In this document: positions 1 to 8,102 of the stretch, piece by piece | How positions within the stretch are numbered: the stretch's first letter is position 1 | Layout of the letters: the number at the start of each line of letters is the position of its first letter | DNA from: JAIXUI01 sp943373175 | Lineage (GTDB): Bacteria; Bacteroidota; Bacteroidia; UBA7662; JAIXUI01 | Reading direction: 5' to 3' | Assembly (NCBI GenBank): GCA_943373175.1 | Contig: CALSBM010000089.1 | Span: 1 to 10,870, forward strand | DNA length: 10,870 nt | The notes under the pieces: generated by a model | Database searches by the model: none | What the model was told of the DNA's origin: nothing | What the model saw: only the letters and a program-made list of their open reading frames with translations | Program-made: the position numbers and the translations under genes

Positions 1-113
1 TCGTTTCCTCCTCCATCATCTTGATGGCTTCATCCTGAACGGCTAATTGGGATGTGTGGTTCTTTCATCCACATAGGTTTTTAAATTGTTTATACACACG
101 CCTCGTGGCGCAC
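1..113 (-). mobile_element. Group II intron, 5' end (partial, runs off the window)
   Basis: Read on the minus strand from 113 downward, the sequence begins GTGCGCC, matching the GUGYG 5' boundary of bacterial group II introns. It continues GCGCC-ACGA-GGCGT, a short stem like those at the start of intron domain I. A second stem follows, with arms ATGTGG and CCACAC. No protein is recognisable here; the intron-encoded protein would lie further out. The opposite edge of the window carries a group II intron 3' end on the same strand, which supports the reading. The exon side is an AT-rich repeat with a hairpin ending exactly at the proposed junction. Class is undetermined. The boundary at 113/114 rests on the GTGCG consensus only. 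Confidence 0.7.
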
Positions 114-132
114 CAGATTAGCGCAAATCTGG
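113..132. other. Hairpin at the intron insertion junction
   Basis: The arms CCAGATT (113-119) and AATCTGG (126-132) are perfect complements around a 6-base loop (AGCGCA). The intron 5' end falls at the base of this stem. Some bacterial group II introns, class C in particular, choose sites just after hairpins, so this may be the structure recognised at insertion; that is inference. Next to it is a 10-bp tandem repeat, ATCAGCGGGG then ATCAGCGGAA (139-158), similar to short intergenic repeats I associate with Bacteroidota. Confidence 0.5.
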
Positions 133-153
133 GTATGAATCAGCGGGGATCAG

Positions 154-223
154 CGGAAAAAGTGCCATGTAAAAAAGCTCGGAACGTTGCAATTGAATAG
201 CTTTTTACGATAGTGCATATTCG
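154..223 (+). repeat. 70-bp inverted repeat, left copy
   Basis: The reverse complement of this stretch recurs at 10619-10689. By eye there are two substitutions and one length difference in an A/T run (six against seven). The homology ends at CGG (154-156), which in the right copy abuts the intron 3' end. On the inner side it ends at CGAATA. The repeat contains an 8-bp stem with T-runs on both strands (annotated separately). Relative to transcription, this copy has the same orientation past the minus-strand operon as the right copy has past the plus-strand operon. Confidence 0.9.
171..206 (-). terminator. Possible weak intrinsic terminator in left repeat
   Basis: On the minus strand AAAAAGCT (206-199) and AGCTTTTT (179-172) form a perfect 8-bp stem around a 19-nt loop and end in a T-run (176-171). 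The stem is AT-rich, so termination would be weak; it reads almost as well on the plus strand. It lies about 335 bp past the stop codon of the five-gene operon, which is far for its own terminator. The matching structure in the right repeat follows the plus-strand operon in the same sense. Confidence 0.35.
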
Positions 224-539
224 TATTTAAAATGCTGAATTTCTTTGAATAATGATTTGTGTGTTCCACCATTGCAGCATTACTGCCTAATCGAATCAGG
301 GAGGTTTTATGCCTTAAACCATCCTACAAAACTGTGTTTGAATATCTATCCTTATACGCCTCTACTAGATTCTCCACGAATGTGTTCAATGTATCTCCAC
401 CAACTCAGGGAGAGATTCCTTTTTCAGCATACAATTTTGTGCTAGCCATCTAATGTGCAGGAGTACCTTTACTGCGCGATAAAAAGCCTTTACTAACACA
501 ACAATTTAAATGGTAGAATACGCAATGCAATCCATACGC
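224..539. other. Intergenic stretch without a convincing gene
   Basis: These 316 bp separate the left inverted repeat from the last gene of the minus-strand operon. Two short plus-strand reading frames (about 245-453) have no recognisable domain or ribosome binding site. On the minus strand one frame from 450 reads through two stop codons and on into the inverted repeat, which could be the trace of a decayed gene or chance. I see no clear terminator directly after the stop codon at 540-542, nor any tRNA. Confidence 0.5.
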
Positions 540-1862
540 TCAGGGTGCAGCGAAGATGCGTCCGGTTTCAGGATCGAAGCGGTACAAAGCTAAAATAGCT
601 TTGTTATTTAAACTATTATCGAAAATAAAAATATTAGAAAGAAATCCTGTCTTGTTAGTTTCTGAAATATCAAAGTCGCCGATGGTAGAACCCTCTAATG
701 AACTGGTAAAATAATTCCGAAAGTTTGTTCTAATCTCGGTTTGCCAATTAAGGCTACCGTTTTCTTTTACAGATATTAAAACAGCCGTGCCTGCACCATT
801 CGTCCCTAATATCAGAAAATTATCATTATACGCTTTAATCTGAAATATATTTTCAATACCAGGAATTGGCAGAGTTTTTCTTTCGTTTAATTCGGGTGTA
901 AACCAATTCAGTTCTAACACAAATTGGAATTGTGAAAACTTCCTTATAAATGCCGTTAGAATTGTATTTCCGGAAGGAAAATGGCGAATAAATCCATTAC
1001 GAGAAATGAGCTCAATAACATCCTGAACAGGATTTCCTTCCGGCTGTGTTACAACTCTTATTTGCTTTATTGCGAAACTGTCAAGAGGAATGATAGACCA
1101 CGACGGAAAAAGTCCGATTCTACTTTGTGTGCTATCTGAAATTCCGGTTATTAAACCAAGAGGAAATGGTCGGTTAGGAAGGTTAACCGAACTAACACAG
1201 ACTTGATAACCGGTTAACCAATCGCTGGGAGAAGCTTTTCTTTGGAATACAATGATTCCGTTATTCGACAACCGAACTGTATGGGAAGTAGGTGTAAAAC
1301 GTTCAGTTTGGTCGGATGGATCAATCTCAATAATATGGGAGAAATTTGCCCAAAAGCCGTTGTTGATGGGGGTTACATCAGAAAGTACCCAGCCTGAGCT
1401 CGGGACAATTAATCCTGAAACTTTCTGTACCAAGTTTGGGGCACTGACTTCCCAAATGGACAAATCTGTAAAATCCTTAGTAGTACTTCCGGGAGCTCCC
1501 AATAGGCATTTAACGAGAAACAATTTTCCGTTTTTCTTCACCCAGTGATGAATTAAGGTATTGGATGAGTCCTTCCGGCTATAAACAGTATCTAATTGCC
1601 CATTGCTAACATTGACTTTTAAAATGCGGTGAATAACACTCTGTTCAATACCCAATATGCTTAAACTGGTTTGGGTTGAAATCCACGCATTTCCTGCATC
1701 GTCGAAGGCAATTTTTGAATCGGTTTGATAGGGGATGTCATAAATCCATTGAACACTTTCCGCGGTTGAAACCTCCTTAGTGCAGGAAGAAATCAGCCAG
1801 GGAAGCACCATGGCAGAAATAAAAAGAAATCGCCATGAAAATGATTTAAAGAAGTATTTCAT
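540..1862 (-). CDS. Lipoprotein with propeller-like repeats, last gene of the operon
   Basis: Product of 440 residues, function unknown. The N-terminus MKYFFKSFSW...LPWLISSC is a lipoprotein signal peptide with lipobox I-S-S-C (Cys27), so the mature protein is predicted to be lipid-anchored in the envelope. The reading frame stays open upstream to 2129, but that would add 89 residues overlapping the previous gene and hide the signal peptide; the start at 1862 is therefore chosen. It overlaps the previous gene by 17 bp, which suggests translational coupling. The body has repeated blades such as 'AFDDAGNAWIST' and 'YRFDPETGRI', typical of beta-propeller folds, but I cannot name a family. Residues after the Cys (TKE) resemble the K-acidic surface-export signal of some Bacteroidota lipoproteins; this is suggestive only. 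Its opening resembles that of the preceding gene product (MKY..., SCTKE). Confidence 0.85.
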   Translation of the reverse strand: MKYFFKSFSWRFLFISAMVLPWLISSCTKEVSTAESVQWIYDIPYQTDSKIAFDDAGNAWISTQTSLSILGIEQSVIHRILKVNVSNGQLDTVYSRKDSSNTLIHHWVKKNGKLFLVKCLLGAPGSTTKDFTDLSIWEVSAPNLVQKVSGLIVPSSGWVLSDVTPINNGFWANFSHIIEIDPSDQTERFTPTSHTVRLSNNGIIVFQRKASPSDWLTGYQVCVSSVNLPNRPFPLGLITGISDSTQSRIGLFPSWSIIPLDSFAIKQIRVVTQPEGNPVQDVIELISRNGFIRHFPSGNTILTAFIRKFSQFQFVLELNWFTPELNERKTLPIPGIENIFQIKAYNDNFLILGTNGAGTAVLISVKENGSLNWQTEIRTNFRNYFTSSLEGSTIGDFDISETNKTGFLSNIFIFDNSLNNKAILALYRFDPETGRIFAAP

Positions 1863-2979
1863 TCCAGATATAAATTCGATTAGAAATTCCAAGACCCATA
1901 GTTTTATTATTTCCAATAGGTAAAAACGAGTATAAAATGCCAAGATTTGGCATAGTGGTGTTAAAAGGAATGGGAGTGCCATTGGAGGCCTCCAAAATCT
2001 CAGATTTAAATTCTGATTCCTGATTGGAATAGTACAGATGAATTCGATTTTCTTTGCTAAAGCAACCATAAATGGTTTTTCCCTCCAATGGTTTAACCCA
2101 ATACTGTGCTTTTCCAGGACTTGCTCCAATTAGAAAATTCTTAACCTGATTTCCTTTAACTAGAAAAAGATCGGTTACAACTTGTTCATTTTCTCCGGTG
2201 GCAAACACTAAGTTTTGTGCGGATACTGTGAATTCCCAGTCGTTAAGGGAATCAATGGTAAAAGCGAAATTTCGTTTTACAAACTGATTTCCTTCGTAAC
2301 GCACTGAAATAAAATTGGCGTTTCCTACATCGGGCAATCCCTGCATGATGAGATTAGGGCCGCTGTATGCTGCGTTAAAACCGCTCAATTCAATAATGGT
2401 ATCTTCTAACGTATTAAATTGATCATCAAAACAGGTAAATCGTTCAATCTGAAAGGAGTTGGGATTGTAATAGGCGGCTAATAGTTTATTTTGAAACCAA
2501 TTCGCGTAATAAATTTGATCGGCATCTCTGGAAGTTGTATCAGGAAATATTCTTGAAGCCCGCTTATTTCCATTAGCATCAAACTTGAGAAACACATTTC
2601 TCGTAATACTCAGATTCACCCGAGGGCCGGGGAGAAAATAGTTTTTCATCACCGTAATTATCAACTCATTTTGCTCTGTCAAAAACATATCTATTGCTTG
2701 AGATGGCGCATCGAAAATGTTCTTTTCCCAAATGATAGTTCCATTAGGATCCAGCTTTGCCAACCAGGAAGCATTTGCGCTTGCTGGCAGAAATGGGGAC
2801 GCATTAAGTTTATTTCCGAGTGCATAAATATTTCCACTGGGATCAAGGGCTAATTTGCTTATTGTAACTCCGAAAGGAAGTTGAAGTACCGTTGTATTGA
2901 GGCTTGGACGTGCAAGTTCTTTGGTGCAGGATGCACACCAAATTCCGAAAAACAATAGTATAATACGTTGGTATTTCAT
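1846..2979 (-). CDS. Lipoprotein with propeller-like repeats, fourth gene of the operon
   Basis: Product of 377 residues, function unknown. It begins MKYQRIILLFFGIWCASC: a basic residue, a hydrophobic stretch and a lipobox ending at Cys18. Position -3 is Cys rather than the usual Leu/Ile, which is tolerated in this phylum. The mature protein starts CTKE, as in the next gene. It then shows strand-turn motifs such as 'KLALDPSGNIYALG', 'AKLDPNGTIIWEK' and 'FLKFDANGNK', spaced as in beta-propeller or PQQ/NHL-like repeat proteins; no catalytic motif is visible. The start codon overlaps the stop of the previous gene in an ATGA arrangement. A role at the cell surface or periplasmic face of the outer membrane, together with the two barrel proteins upstream, is inferred from gene order. 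Confidence 0.85.
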   Translation of the reverse strand: MKYQRIILLFFGIWCASCTKELARPSLNTTVLQLPFGVTISKLALDPSGNIYALGNKLNASPFLPASANASWLAKLDPNGTIIWEKNIFDAPSQAIDMFLTEQNELIITVMKNYFLPGPRVNLSITRNVFLKFDANGNKRASRIFPDTTSRDADQIYYANWFQNKLLAAYYNPNSFQIERFTCFDDQFNTLEDTIIELSGFNAAYSGPNLIMQGLPDVGNANFISVRYEGNQFVKRNFAFTIDSLNDWEFTVSAQNLVFATGENEQVVTDLFLVKGNQVKNFLIGASPGKAQYWVKPLEGKTIYGCFSKENRIHLYYSNQESEFKSEILEASNGTPIPFNTTMPNLGILYSFLPIGNNKTMGLGISNRIYIWNEILL

Positions 2980-4019
2980 TGATTAGTATTTTTAGCGGTA
3001 TGACTAAGGGGAATAGCAATTCCAATAAATACACGAAACAAACGCTGCTGAAATGGAGAATCTAAGTATAAAAACGGGTATTGCTGTAAATTGCCTGCAA
3101 ACTTATACGGATCATCAGAATTGTTCAGTGTTTGAAAGGTTGCGTTTCCCATTACTCCCGATTCAAAGGCAAAACCGCCAAAATCATATTGCAGAGAAAG
3201 AGATAATCCTCCAGACCAAAAATTTTTTCTAAAAGGATTAATATCCAAGTAATCATTAACAGTACTCTGGTTTGGATTAGAGGAATTTACCGAAAGGAAT
3301 AAATCGGCTTGTTGAAATATCTTTCGTTCTATACGAGCACCAAGTTTTATTTTCAGTCTTTGCAAAGGAAAAACAAGGTAATTGATGCCAAAATGATAAT
3401 TAAACATGTTTTGCTGTTCATTCGCAGTTCCCATAGAGGTTGCAGATGTAACGTAATTCTGGCCAAAGCGATGACTTTCATACGCGCCTCCAATTTCTAA
3501 ACTCCAGTGTTTGTAAATTCCGTAAGCCAGACTGGTTTGTAGCCAGAAGCCGGGTTGAATGGTTGCTTCGGTTTTGCCGGTATGAAGGGTGAAGAAATCT
3601 TGAAAGACGCTTTCACTAAATCCAGCACCTGATGCAATTGCAATAGACCAACGAGGGCGTATTTCGAAGTGTGAGAGAAATTGACGAAATGAAAGAGGAT
3701 CAGGATAAGGAAATTTAGGATAATCTGGCTTCTGGCGTAGTAGAAGTAAAGTAGCTTTTTCCGCAGAATCAAGTTCACCGATGGTATGCAGCGAAAGGGC
3801 GAGTAGCCGAAGTGTTTCTATCCTTTCCTGGCGGTTAAGGTCTTCCTGAAGCAACAACTTGCTTTCGCGAATACAGGCGGTTAACTGTCCGCGGTCAAAA
3901 AGCTGATTGATTTGATAGAGTGCGTTGGAGACTGGTTCGGGCTGGCCGAAGCATCGTACGTCCCAAGTCAAAATTAATAGACCGGCTAAAATGAGGGTTT
4001 TCCAATGAAACAACTTCAT
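2976..4019 (-). CDS. Outer-membrane beta-barrel protein with N-terminal TPR-like module (paralogue 2)
   Basis: Product of 347 residues. Residues 1-25 form a signal peptide, with likely cleavage before QPEP. Residues 28-115 are helical and TPR-like, with LRLLALS at 70-76, a second helix rich in Ala/Leu, then 'KPDYPKFPYPDP'. This pattern (helix pair, then N/K-P-x-Y and DP) is common in Bacteroidota envelope proteins. From about 120 to the end, alternating aromatic and polar strands (for example 'WSLEIGGAYESHRFG', 'LSLSLQYDFGGFAFESG') suggest a barrel of about eight or more strands. It shares length, architecture and the LRLLALS motif with the gene just upstream, so the two are probably tandem duplicates. 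It overlaps both neighbours by ATGA. Partner and transported substrate, if any, are unknown. Confidence 0.85.
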   Translation of the reverse strand: MKLFHWKTLILAGLLILTWDVRCFGQPEPVSNALYQINQLFDRGQLTACIRESKLLLQEDLNRQERIETLRLLALSLHTIGELDSAEKATLLLLRQKPDYPKFPYPDPLSFRQFLSHFEIRPRWSIAIASGAGFSESVFQDFFTLHTGKTEATIQPGFWLQTSLAYGIYKHWSLEIGGAYESHRFGQNYVTSATSMGTANEQQNMFNYHFGINYLVFPLQRLKIKLGARIERKIFQQADLFLSVNSSNPNQSTVNDYLDINPFRKNFWSGGLSLSLQYDFGGFAFESGVMGNATFQTLNNSDDPYKFAGNLQQYPFLYLDSPFQQRLFRVFIGIAIPLSHTAKNTNQ

Positions 4020-5053
4020 CGCTTTCTTCCTCCTGTTTTAAACGCAAGTGGAAACTGATAGCCAATTTGAATGAAGTACTGCCGTAGTCGGAAATCGTCT
4101 TCTACATAGCGTTGATAATCCCTTAAATCAAGTATGGCATAACGACTTTCCGGGCGGTTTATCTGAGTCAACCCTTCCTGCCAGCGAAAGGTAAACGTAA
4201 TTGCACCGGGGCCTAGGGAGGCAGATAATCCTCCACCAATTCCTGCACTCATAAAAAATGGAAAGCGTAGGTCTCCAATATCGAATCGTTCCAACGAGTT
4301 AACCAGAACATTACTCCTGTAATTGTAAAGGGAAATGGATTGGCTTAATGAACGATGAAAACTCACGCCGGTTTCCATAAAAAGTTGCACTTTCGATTTT
4401 GAGATTATCCGAAAGCGCAAGTAAGCCGGCACCTCCAGGTACCAGGAATTATGGTTTCGGACTCTACGTTCCTCGGCGTCAGGGAGTTGAATAGAGCTCC
4501 AACGCACTTGACTTGCTGAAACTCCTGTCGATAAACTCCAGTTTCGCCAAGGCCTCAATTCAAGTTCAATCCCAAAGGCATTTGTTCTGTCGGATTCGTA
4601 TAACTCGTTTCCGGTTTCAACAAAGTAATTCTTGTCCACCAAAATTTCATTGAACATAGCAAGCGGGCTTAGCCAAAGGCCGAATCCTAACAAGGGAAAT
4701 GGCGCGTTTTCTTTAAGCATTGCCGCCCATTCTTGGGGATCTTTGTAGGAAGAAGGCCGGTAACGGGGGTTCAAATCGAGCATGTTGCGGGTTGCAATAC
4801 GCGCTTCAGACAAACGATTGAGGCTCAGTTCGGAGAGTGCCAGCAAGCGCAACGCCTGCCAGCGATAGACTTTCTCCTTGTTCTCTTTAAGAAGTACTGA
4901 CATACTGTCGCGACACACTTGAAAAAATCCGTTGTTGTAGGAAGTTTCGGCGCTTAGAATCCTGTCTTCGGGGGACTGCGCAAAACAGCATTCCAGCGAA
5001 AACACGCTAAGGAGAAGTGCAAAAAAAACGAAGATTCTCAGGTTACGGCTCAT
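4016..5053 (-). CDS. Outer-membrane beta-barrel protein with N-terminal TPR-like module (paralogue 1)
   Basis: Product of 345 residues. The signal peptide is residues 1-25 (cleavage likely at FA/QSPED). Residues 27-110 form a TPR-like helical module with LRLLALS at 68-74 and 'NPRYRP...KDPQEW', matching the paralogue downstream. From about 120 onward are amphipathic strands such as 'GIELELRPWRNWSLSTG' and 'YFIQIGYQFPLAF', typical of outer-membrane barrels. The start overlaps the end of the STAND gene by 11 bp, so the two are almost certainly translated from one message. The helical module facing the periplasm could contact the periplasmic part of the STAND protein; that is inference from gene order. 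It is not a TonB-dependent receptor: it is too short and has no plug domain. Confidence 0.85.
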   Translation of the reverse strand: MSRNLRIFVFFALLLSVFSLECCFAQSPEDRILSAETSYNNGFFQVCRDSMSVLLKENKEKVYRWQALRLLALSELSLNRLSEARIATRNMLDLNPRYRPSSYKDPQEWAAMLKENAPFPLLGFGLWLSPLAMFNEILVDKNYFVETGNELYESDRTNAFGIELELRPWRNWSLSTGVSASQVRWSSIQLPDAEERRVRNHNSWYLEVPAYLRFRIISKSKVQLFMETGVSFHRSLSQSISLYNYRSNVLVNSLERFDIGDLRFPFFMSAGIGGGLSASLGPGAITFTFRWQEGLTQINRPESRYAILDLRDYQRYVEDDFRLRQYFIQIGYQFPLAFKTGGRKR

Positions 5054-8000
5054 ACTCTACATCGGGCCCTAAATAGCGCTTCCACTCCTGTTCCGAGAGT
5101 GGTCGGGGCAAATACTTTTGCAACAAGTCGGCCAGCACATCGGGCTCTATCGGGTAGGTTCGAAGGCTTCTGTCGCGGCTGCCACTGGCAAGAAATTCTC
5201 CATCGGTGGTGATGGCCAGGCAGCCTACCCAACCGGCATGTTCCTGTAGGGTAATAGGAGGTTCGTCGGCACGGTCTAAATTCCAGAAGCGAACTTTACC
5301 ATCGTACGAAGACGTAGCAATTCTCTTCGAATTGCCGTTGATGATTATCTGGCTGATTCCGGCTTCGTGCCCGTTAAGAACCCGTACTTTTTCTCCCAAT
5401 ACCAGCATTGCCTCTCCTTTTGAACTTCCTGCCGCCCAATAATTTCCATACACCGCCAGAGAAGAAATCCTGTTTTTCAGTCTTTCACTTTCCCAAATTA
5501 AACTACCATTCAACCTGAACTTAGCTATTCTTCCCTCATTAGTTCCCAATAAAATTTGGTTTGAAGTAGAAGAAACGGATGTCCATTCTATCTTTAAATC
5601 TTTTTGAAGCCACTTGGTGAATACGATTCCTTTTATTGAATCCATTTCCCATAGCCCGATTTGATGCGGTGAAACAACTGCTATTTTACTATTTCCCACC
5701 GAAGTAACCGCAAAAGCCTTATCGCCTAGATTTACTGGTTGAGATGTTATCAGTGCTCCTCTTTCTATCCGAGCTATGATAAGCTGAGCGTCTTGGAAAA
5801 GCACCAGAAATTGATTGCTTTCTGGAACTTGGTAAATCTGCTTAATGATGGCATTTTTCCATGACTTAGAAGCCAAAACGCTACCCGGTTTTCCGGCCAG
5901 ATGAAGCCTGAGCAGACCATCTTCGCTTCCAGATAGCAGGTATTTGCCGTCGGTAGAATAAGCCAAACTCAGGATGGCTTTTCCTGCTGATTTTTCTATG
6001 TAGCTATCTTCCGGGTTAGCCCATCGTTGGGCTGAAAGCAAGCTTAGATAAAACTCCCGGTCATCCGGGTCTCCTCCGTACTTAAAGTTCAGTTTCCAAG
6101 CTGCAAGGGCAATGGCAGGTTTTAGATAGGTTGCGGGGTAGCTTCCCTGAACGGCAAGGCGGGATTGAACGGCAAGGTTTTTCGCTAAAGACAGTAAGCG
6201 CAATTTGCGTGAGCTTCTTTCGGCATTTTCAGCAATCTGCCGTTGATTTTCTGCATTAGTCCGTTCGTTTTCCGCAATCTGCCGACTACGAATAGCATCG
6301 GCTTTTTCCTTCTCAGCCCTAACCGTAGCATTTTGTGCGGCATCGCGTTGCAAGGCAGCATCCATGGCATTCTTTTGCGCAATTTGTCGTTGCTTATCTG
6401 CTTCTTCTTTTTGCTTTATAGCTTCTTCGCGCTGAATTCCTGCCTTTTTTTCATTGGTTACTGCAAGCAATAAGTTGCTTTCGGCTTGGGAGCGAGCATG
6501 GTCAGTAGCTTTTTTTTGTAGCACCAATTTATCTCTTTCTTTAGCAGCTATGTCTCTTTCTTTTGCGGCTAATAGTTCATTCTGTTGCGCTTCTTCCCGT
6601 TCCAACAACGCCCAAATACTCAAGATACTCAACAATACCAGTGCAAGAAACAGGAGTACACGCCTTTGACGGAGCTGGCGTGAATTATTGGAAAGCAATT
6701 GAGCTTTTAAAAGCTCACTGGCTTCAATAAAGCTAAGTGCGCGATCAAGTCCATGTTGATACAGGTTGGCCCATGATTCATTGGGTTGGTGAAGTTGTTT
6801 CCAGTTAATCGCGAATTGCAAGTCGGGATCTCTCCATAACCCGGCAAGCCCTTGATCGTACAAGCGTGCGTTTTCAACCAACCGTATATAAAAACTCGCA
6901 GATTCGGCTTCTTCTTCAACCCAAAGCTTAAGCCTCGACCAAACCCGCATCAAACTCTCATGGGAGAGGTCAACAACGGCATCGGCGTTCAAAGGTGTTT
7001 GCCCGGGAGGCATTAAAAACCCTCTGCTGGTATCCCGAAATCCAGAAAGAATGCGGTTAATGGAAGAGTACTCGAGCCTTGTTATGAGGGAGAGTTGCTG
7101 AACCGTTTGAGGCCTTCGCACTCCCCTTTCACCACTGCCCTGAACCGTAAGCACTTTGAACAGCAAGGCACATCCGGCCTGGTCGTCATTGTTTAGTTCG
7201 TGGTAAGCCTCTTCGGCATGGCGGGAAAGTGCCTCGGCAATTCCACCTGTTTTATCATAATGGTCGAAGTCGATGGGGCGATCAGGCTTCTTTTCTTCAG
7301 CCCAAACCTCCCAGGTTCGCATGAGTGCATGTTGAAGTACCGGCAATTGATCAGGATTGTGTTGTGCTTCGCGAACGAGCCGCTCTACCAATTGTGGGTT
7401 TATGCGCAATCCGGCTTTTTTTATCGGCCCTTCAATGCTGAGTTTTAATTCGTCCGGCTTTAGCCTAGGAATCAGGAACTGTCCATCGTTGATGGCTTCC
7501 GGAAGTCCGCTTATCTGCTCACAATCGCCCATAAAGTCTGAGCGAAGGGTTAGCATCACATAAAGAGGAATATCTTTTTGCCGGCTGGCCGCGAGAATAA
7601 GCTTTACGAAATGTTGGGCAGGATGTGCTTCCAGGTGGCTGGTTTCCTGTTGCTGATAGCGAAATACTTCTTCGAACTGATCGACCAGAAAGAGGAATCC
7701 GTTTCCATAATCCGGAAAAAGCATCCGCATCACTTCAACCAATCCGAACTCATGTTGAAGAAGAAGGTGGAATACTTCATCAACAGAAACACGGCTATTT
7801 TCAGGACTTGCTTTCAGAATAGCGAGGGCAAGTTCATGTACCGGATTATAACCCGGGCGAAAGACCAACACTTTAAGAGCAAGGTCTTTTTCAAGAAGTC
7901 TGGGAATTACTCCAGCACGAAGAAGCGACGATTTTCCACTTCCTGAACTCCCGACTACCGAGACAAAACGAAAGGATAGCAGCTTACGGATAATTTCCTG

Positions 8001-8102
8001 AATATGCCTTTCTCTCCCAAAAAACCACTCCGCATCTTCGGCCTGAAAAGGCCGCAATCCCGGAAATGGCGGTCGGGAATGGTTTGTTAAACCAAATGAC
8101 AT
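5043..8102 (-). CDS. nSTAND NTPase with one membrane segment, coiled coil and C-terminal WD40 repeats
   Basis: Product of 1019 residues, first gene of the operon. The opening 'PFPGLRPFQAEDAEWFFGRE' is the usual start of the nSTAND1 family. Walker A is GSSGSGKSS (51-59) and Walker B is FLFLVDQFEE (136-145). 'LRSDFMGDC' and 'LPVLQHALMRTW' are further family hallmarks. A single hydrophobic segment (about 482-500) follows the basic RQLRQRR, so the NTPase should be cytoplasmic and the C-terminus periplasmic. Residues about 501-635 are a charged Ala/Gln/Glu-rich coiled coil with a 14-residue repeat (RQIAEN...). From about 705 come WD40-like repeats; the last two, ending in 'YDGKVRFWNLD' and 'SRDRSLRTYPI', are clearest. 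STAND proteins are signal-triggered ATPase switches; the ligand here is unknown. The NTPase core looks intact. Confidence 0.93.
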   Translation of the reverse strand: MSFGLTNHSRPPFPGLRPFQAEDAEWFFGRERHIQEIIRKLLSFRFVSVVGSSGSGKSSLLRAGVIPRLLEKDLALKVLVFRPGYNPVHELALAILKASPENSRVSVDEVFHLLLQHEFGLVEVMRMLFPDYGNGFLFLVDQFEEVFRYQQQETSHLEAHPAQHFVKLILAASRQKDIPLYVMLTLRSDFMGDCEQISGLPEAINDGQFLIPRLKPDELKLSIEGPIKKAGLRINPQLVERLVREAQHNPDQLPVLQHALMRTWEVWAEEKKPDRPIDFDHYDKTGGIAEALSRHAEEAYHELNNDDQAGCALLFKVLTVQGSGERGVRRPQTVQQLSLITRLEYSSINRILSGFRDTSRGFLMPPGQTPLNADAVVDLSHESLMRVWSRLKLWVEEEAESASFYIRLVENARLYDQGLAGLWRDPDLQFAINWKQLHQPNESWANLYQHGLDRALSFIEASELLKAQLLSNNSRQLRQRRVLLFLALVLLSILSIWALLEREEAQQNELLAAKERDIAAKERDKLVLQKKATDHARSQAESNLLLAVTNEKKAGIQREEAIKQKEEADKQRQIAQKNAMDAALQRDAAQNATVRAEKEKADAIRSRQIAENERTNAENQRQIAENAERSSRKLRLLSLAKNLAVQSRLAVQGSYPATYLKPAIALAAWKLNFKYGGDPDDREFYLSLLSAQRWANPEDSYIEKSAGKAILSLAYSTDGKYLLSGSEDGLLRLHLAGKPGSVLASKSWKNAIIKQIYQVPESNQFLVLFQDAQLIIARIERGALITSQPVNLGDKAFAVTSVGNSKIAVVSPHQIGLWEMDSIKGIVFTKWLQKDLKIEWTSVSSTSNQILLGTNEGRIAKFRLNGSLIWESERLKNRISSLAVYGNYWAAGSSKGEAMLVLGEKVRVLNGHEAGISQIIINGNSKRIATSSYDGKVRFWNLDRADEPPITLQEHAGWVGCLAITTDGEFLASGSRDRSLRTYPIEPDVLADLLQKYLPRPLSEQEWKRYLGPDVEYEP

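Noticed and set aside
245..453. Two overlapping short plus-strand frames of about 65 codons
   Set aside because: No ribosome binding site, no recognisable domain, odd composition, and two frames equally open in the same place.
1863..2129. N-terminal extension of the last lipoprotein gene
   Set aside because: It overlaps the coding region of the previous gene and would place a clean lipoprotein signal peptide in the interior of the protein.
6200..6600. Repeated DNA motif (for example GCAATCTGCCG twice, 42 bp apart)
   Set aside because: Explained by the 14-residue repeats of the coiled coil; not a CRISPR array or an independent DNA repeat.
7578..7946. Antisense frame of 122 codons within the STAND gene
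   Set aside because: It lies opposite the conserved NTPase domain, whose motifs are intact on the other strand; the frame has no recognisable features.
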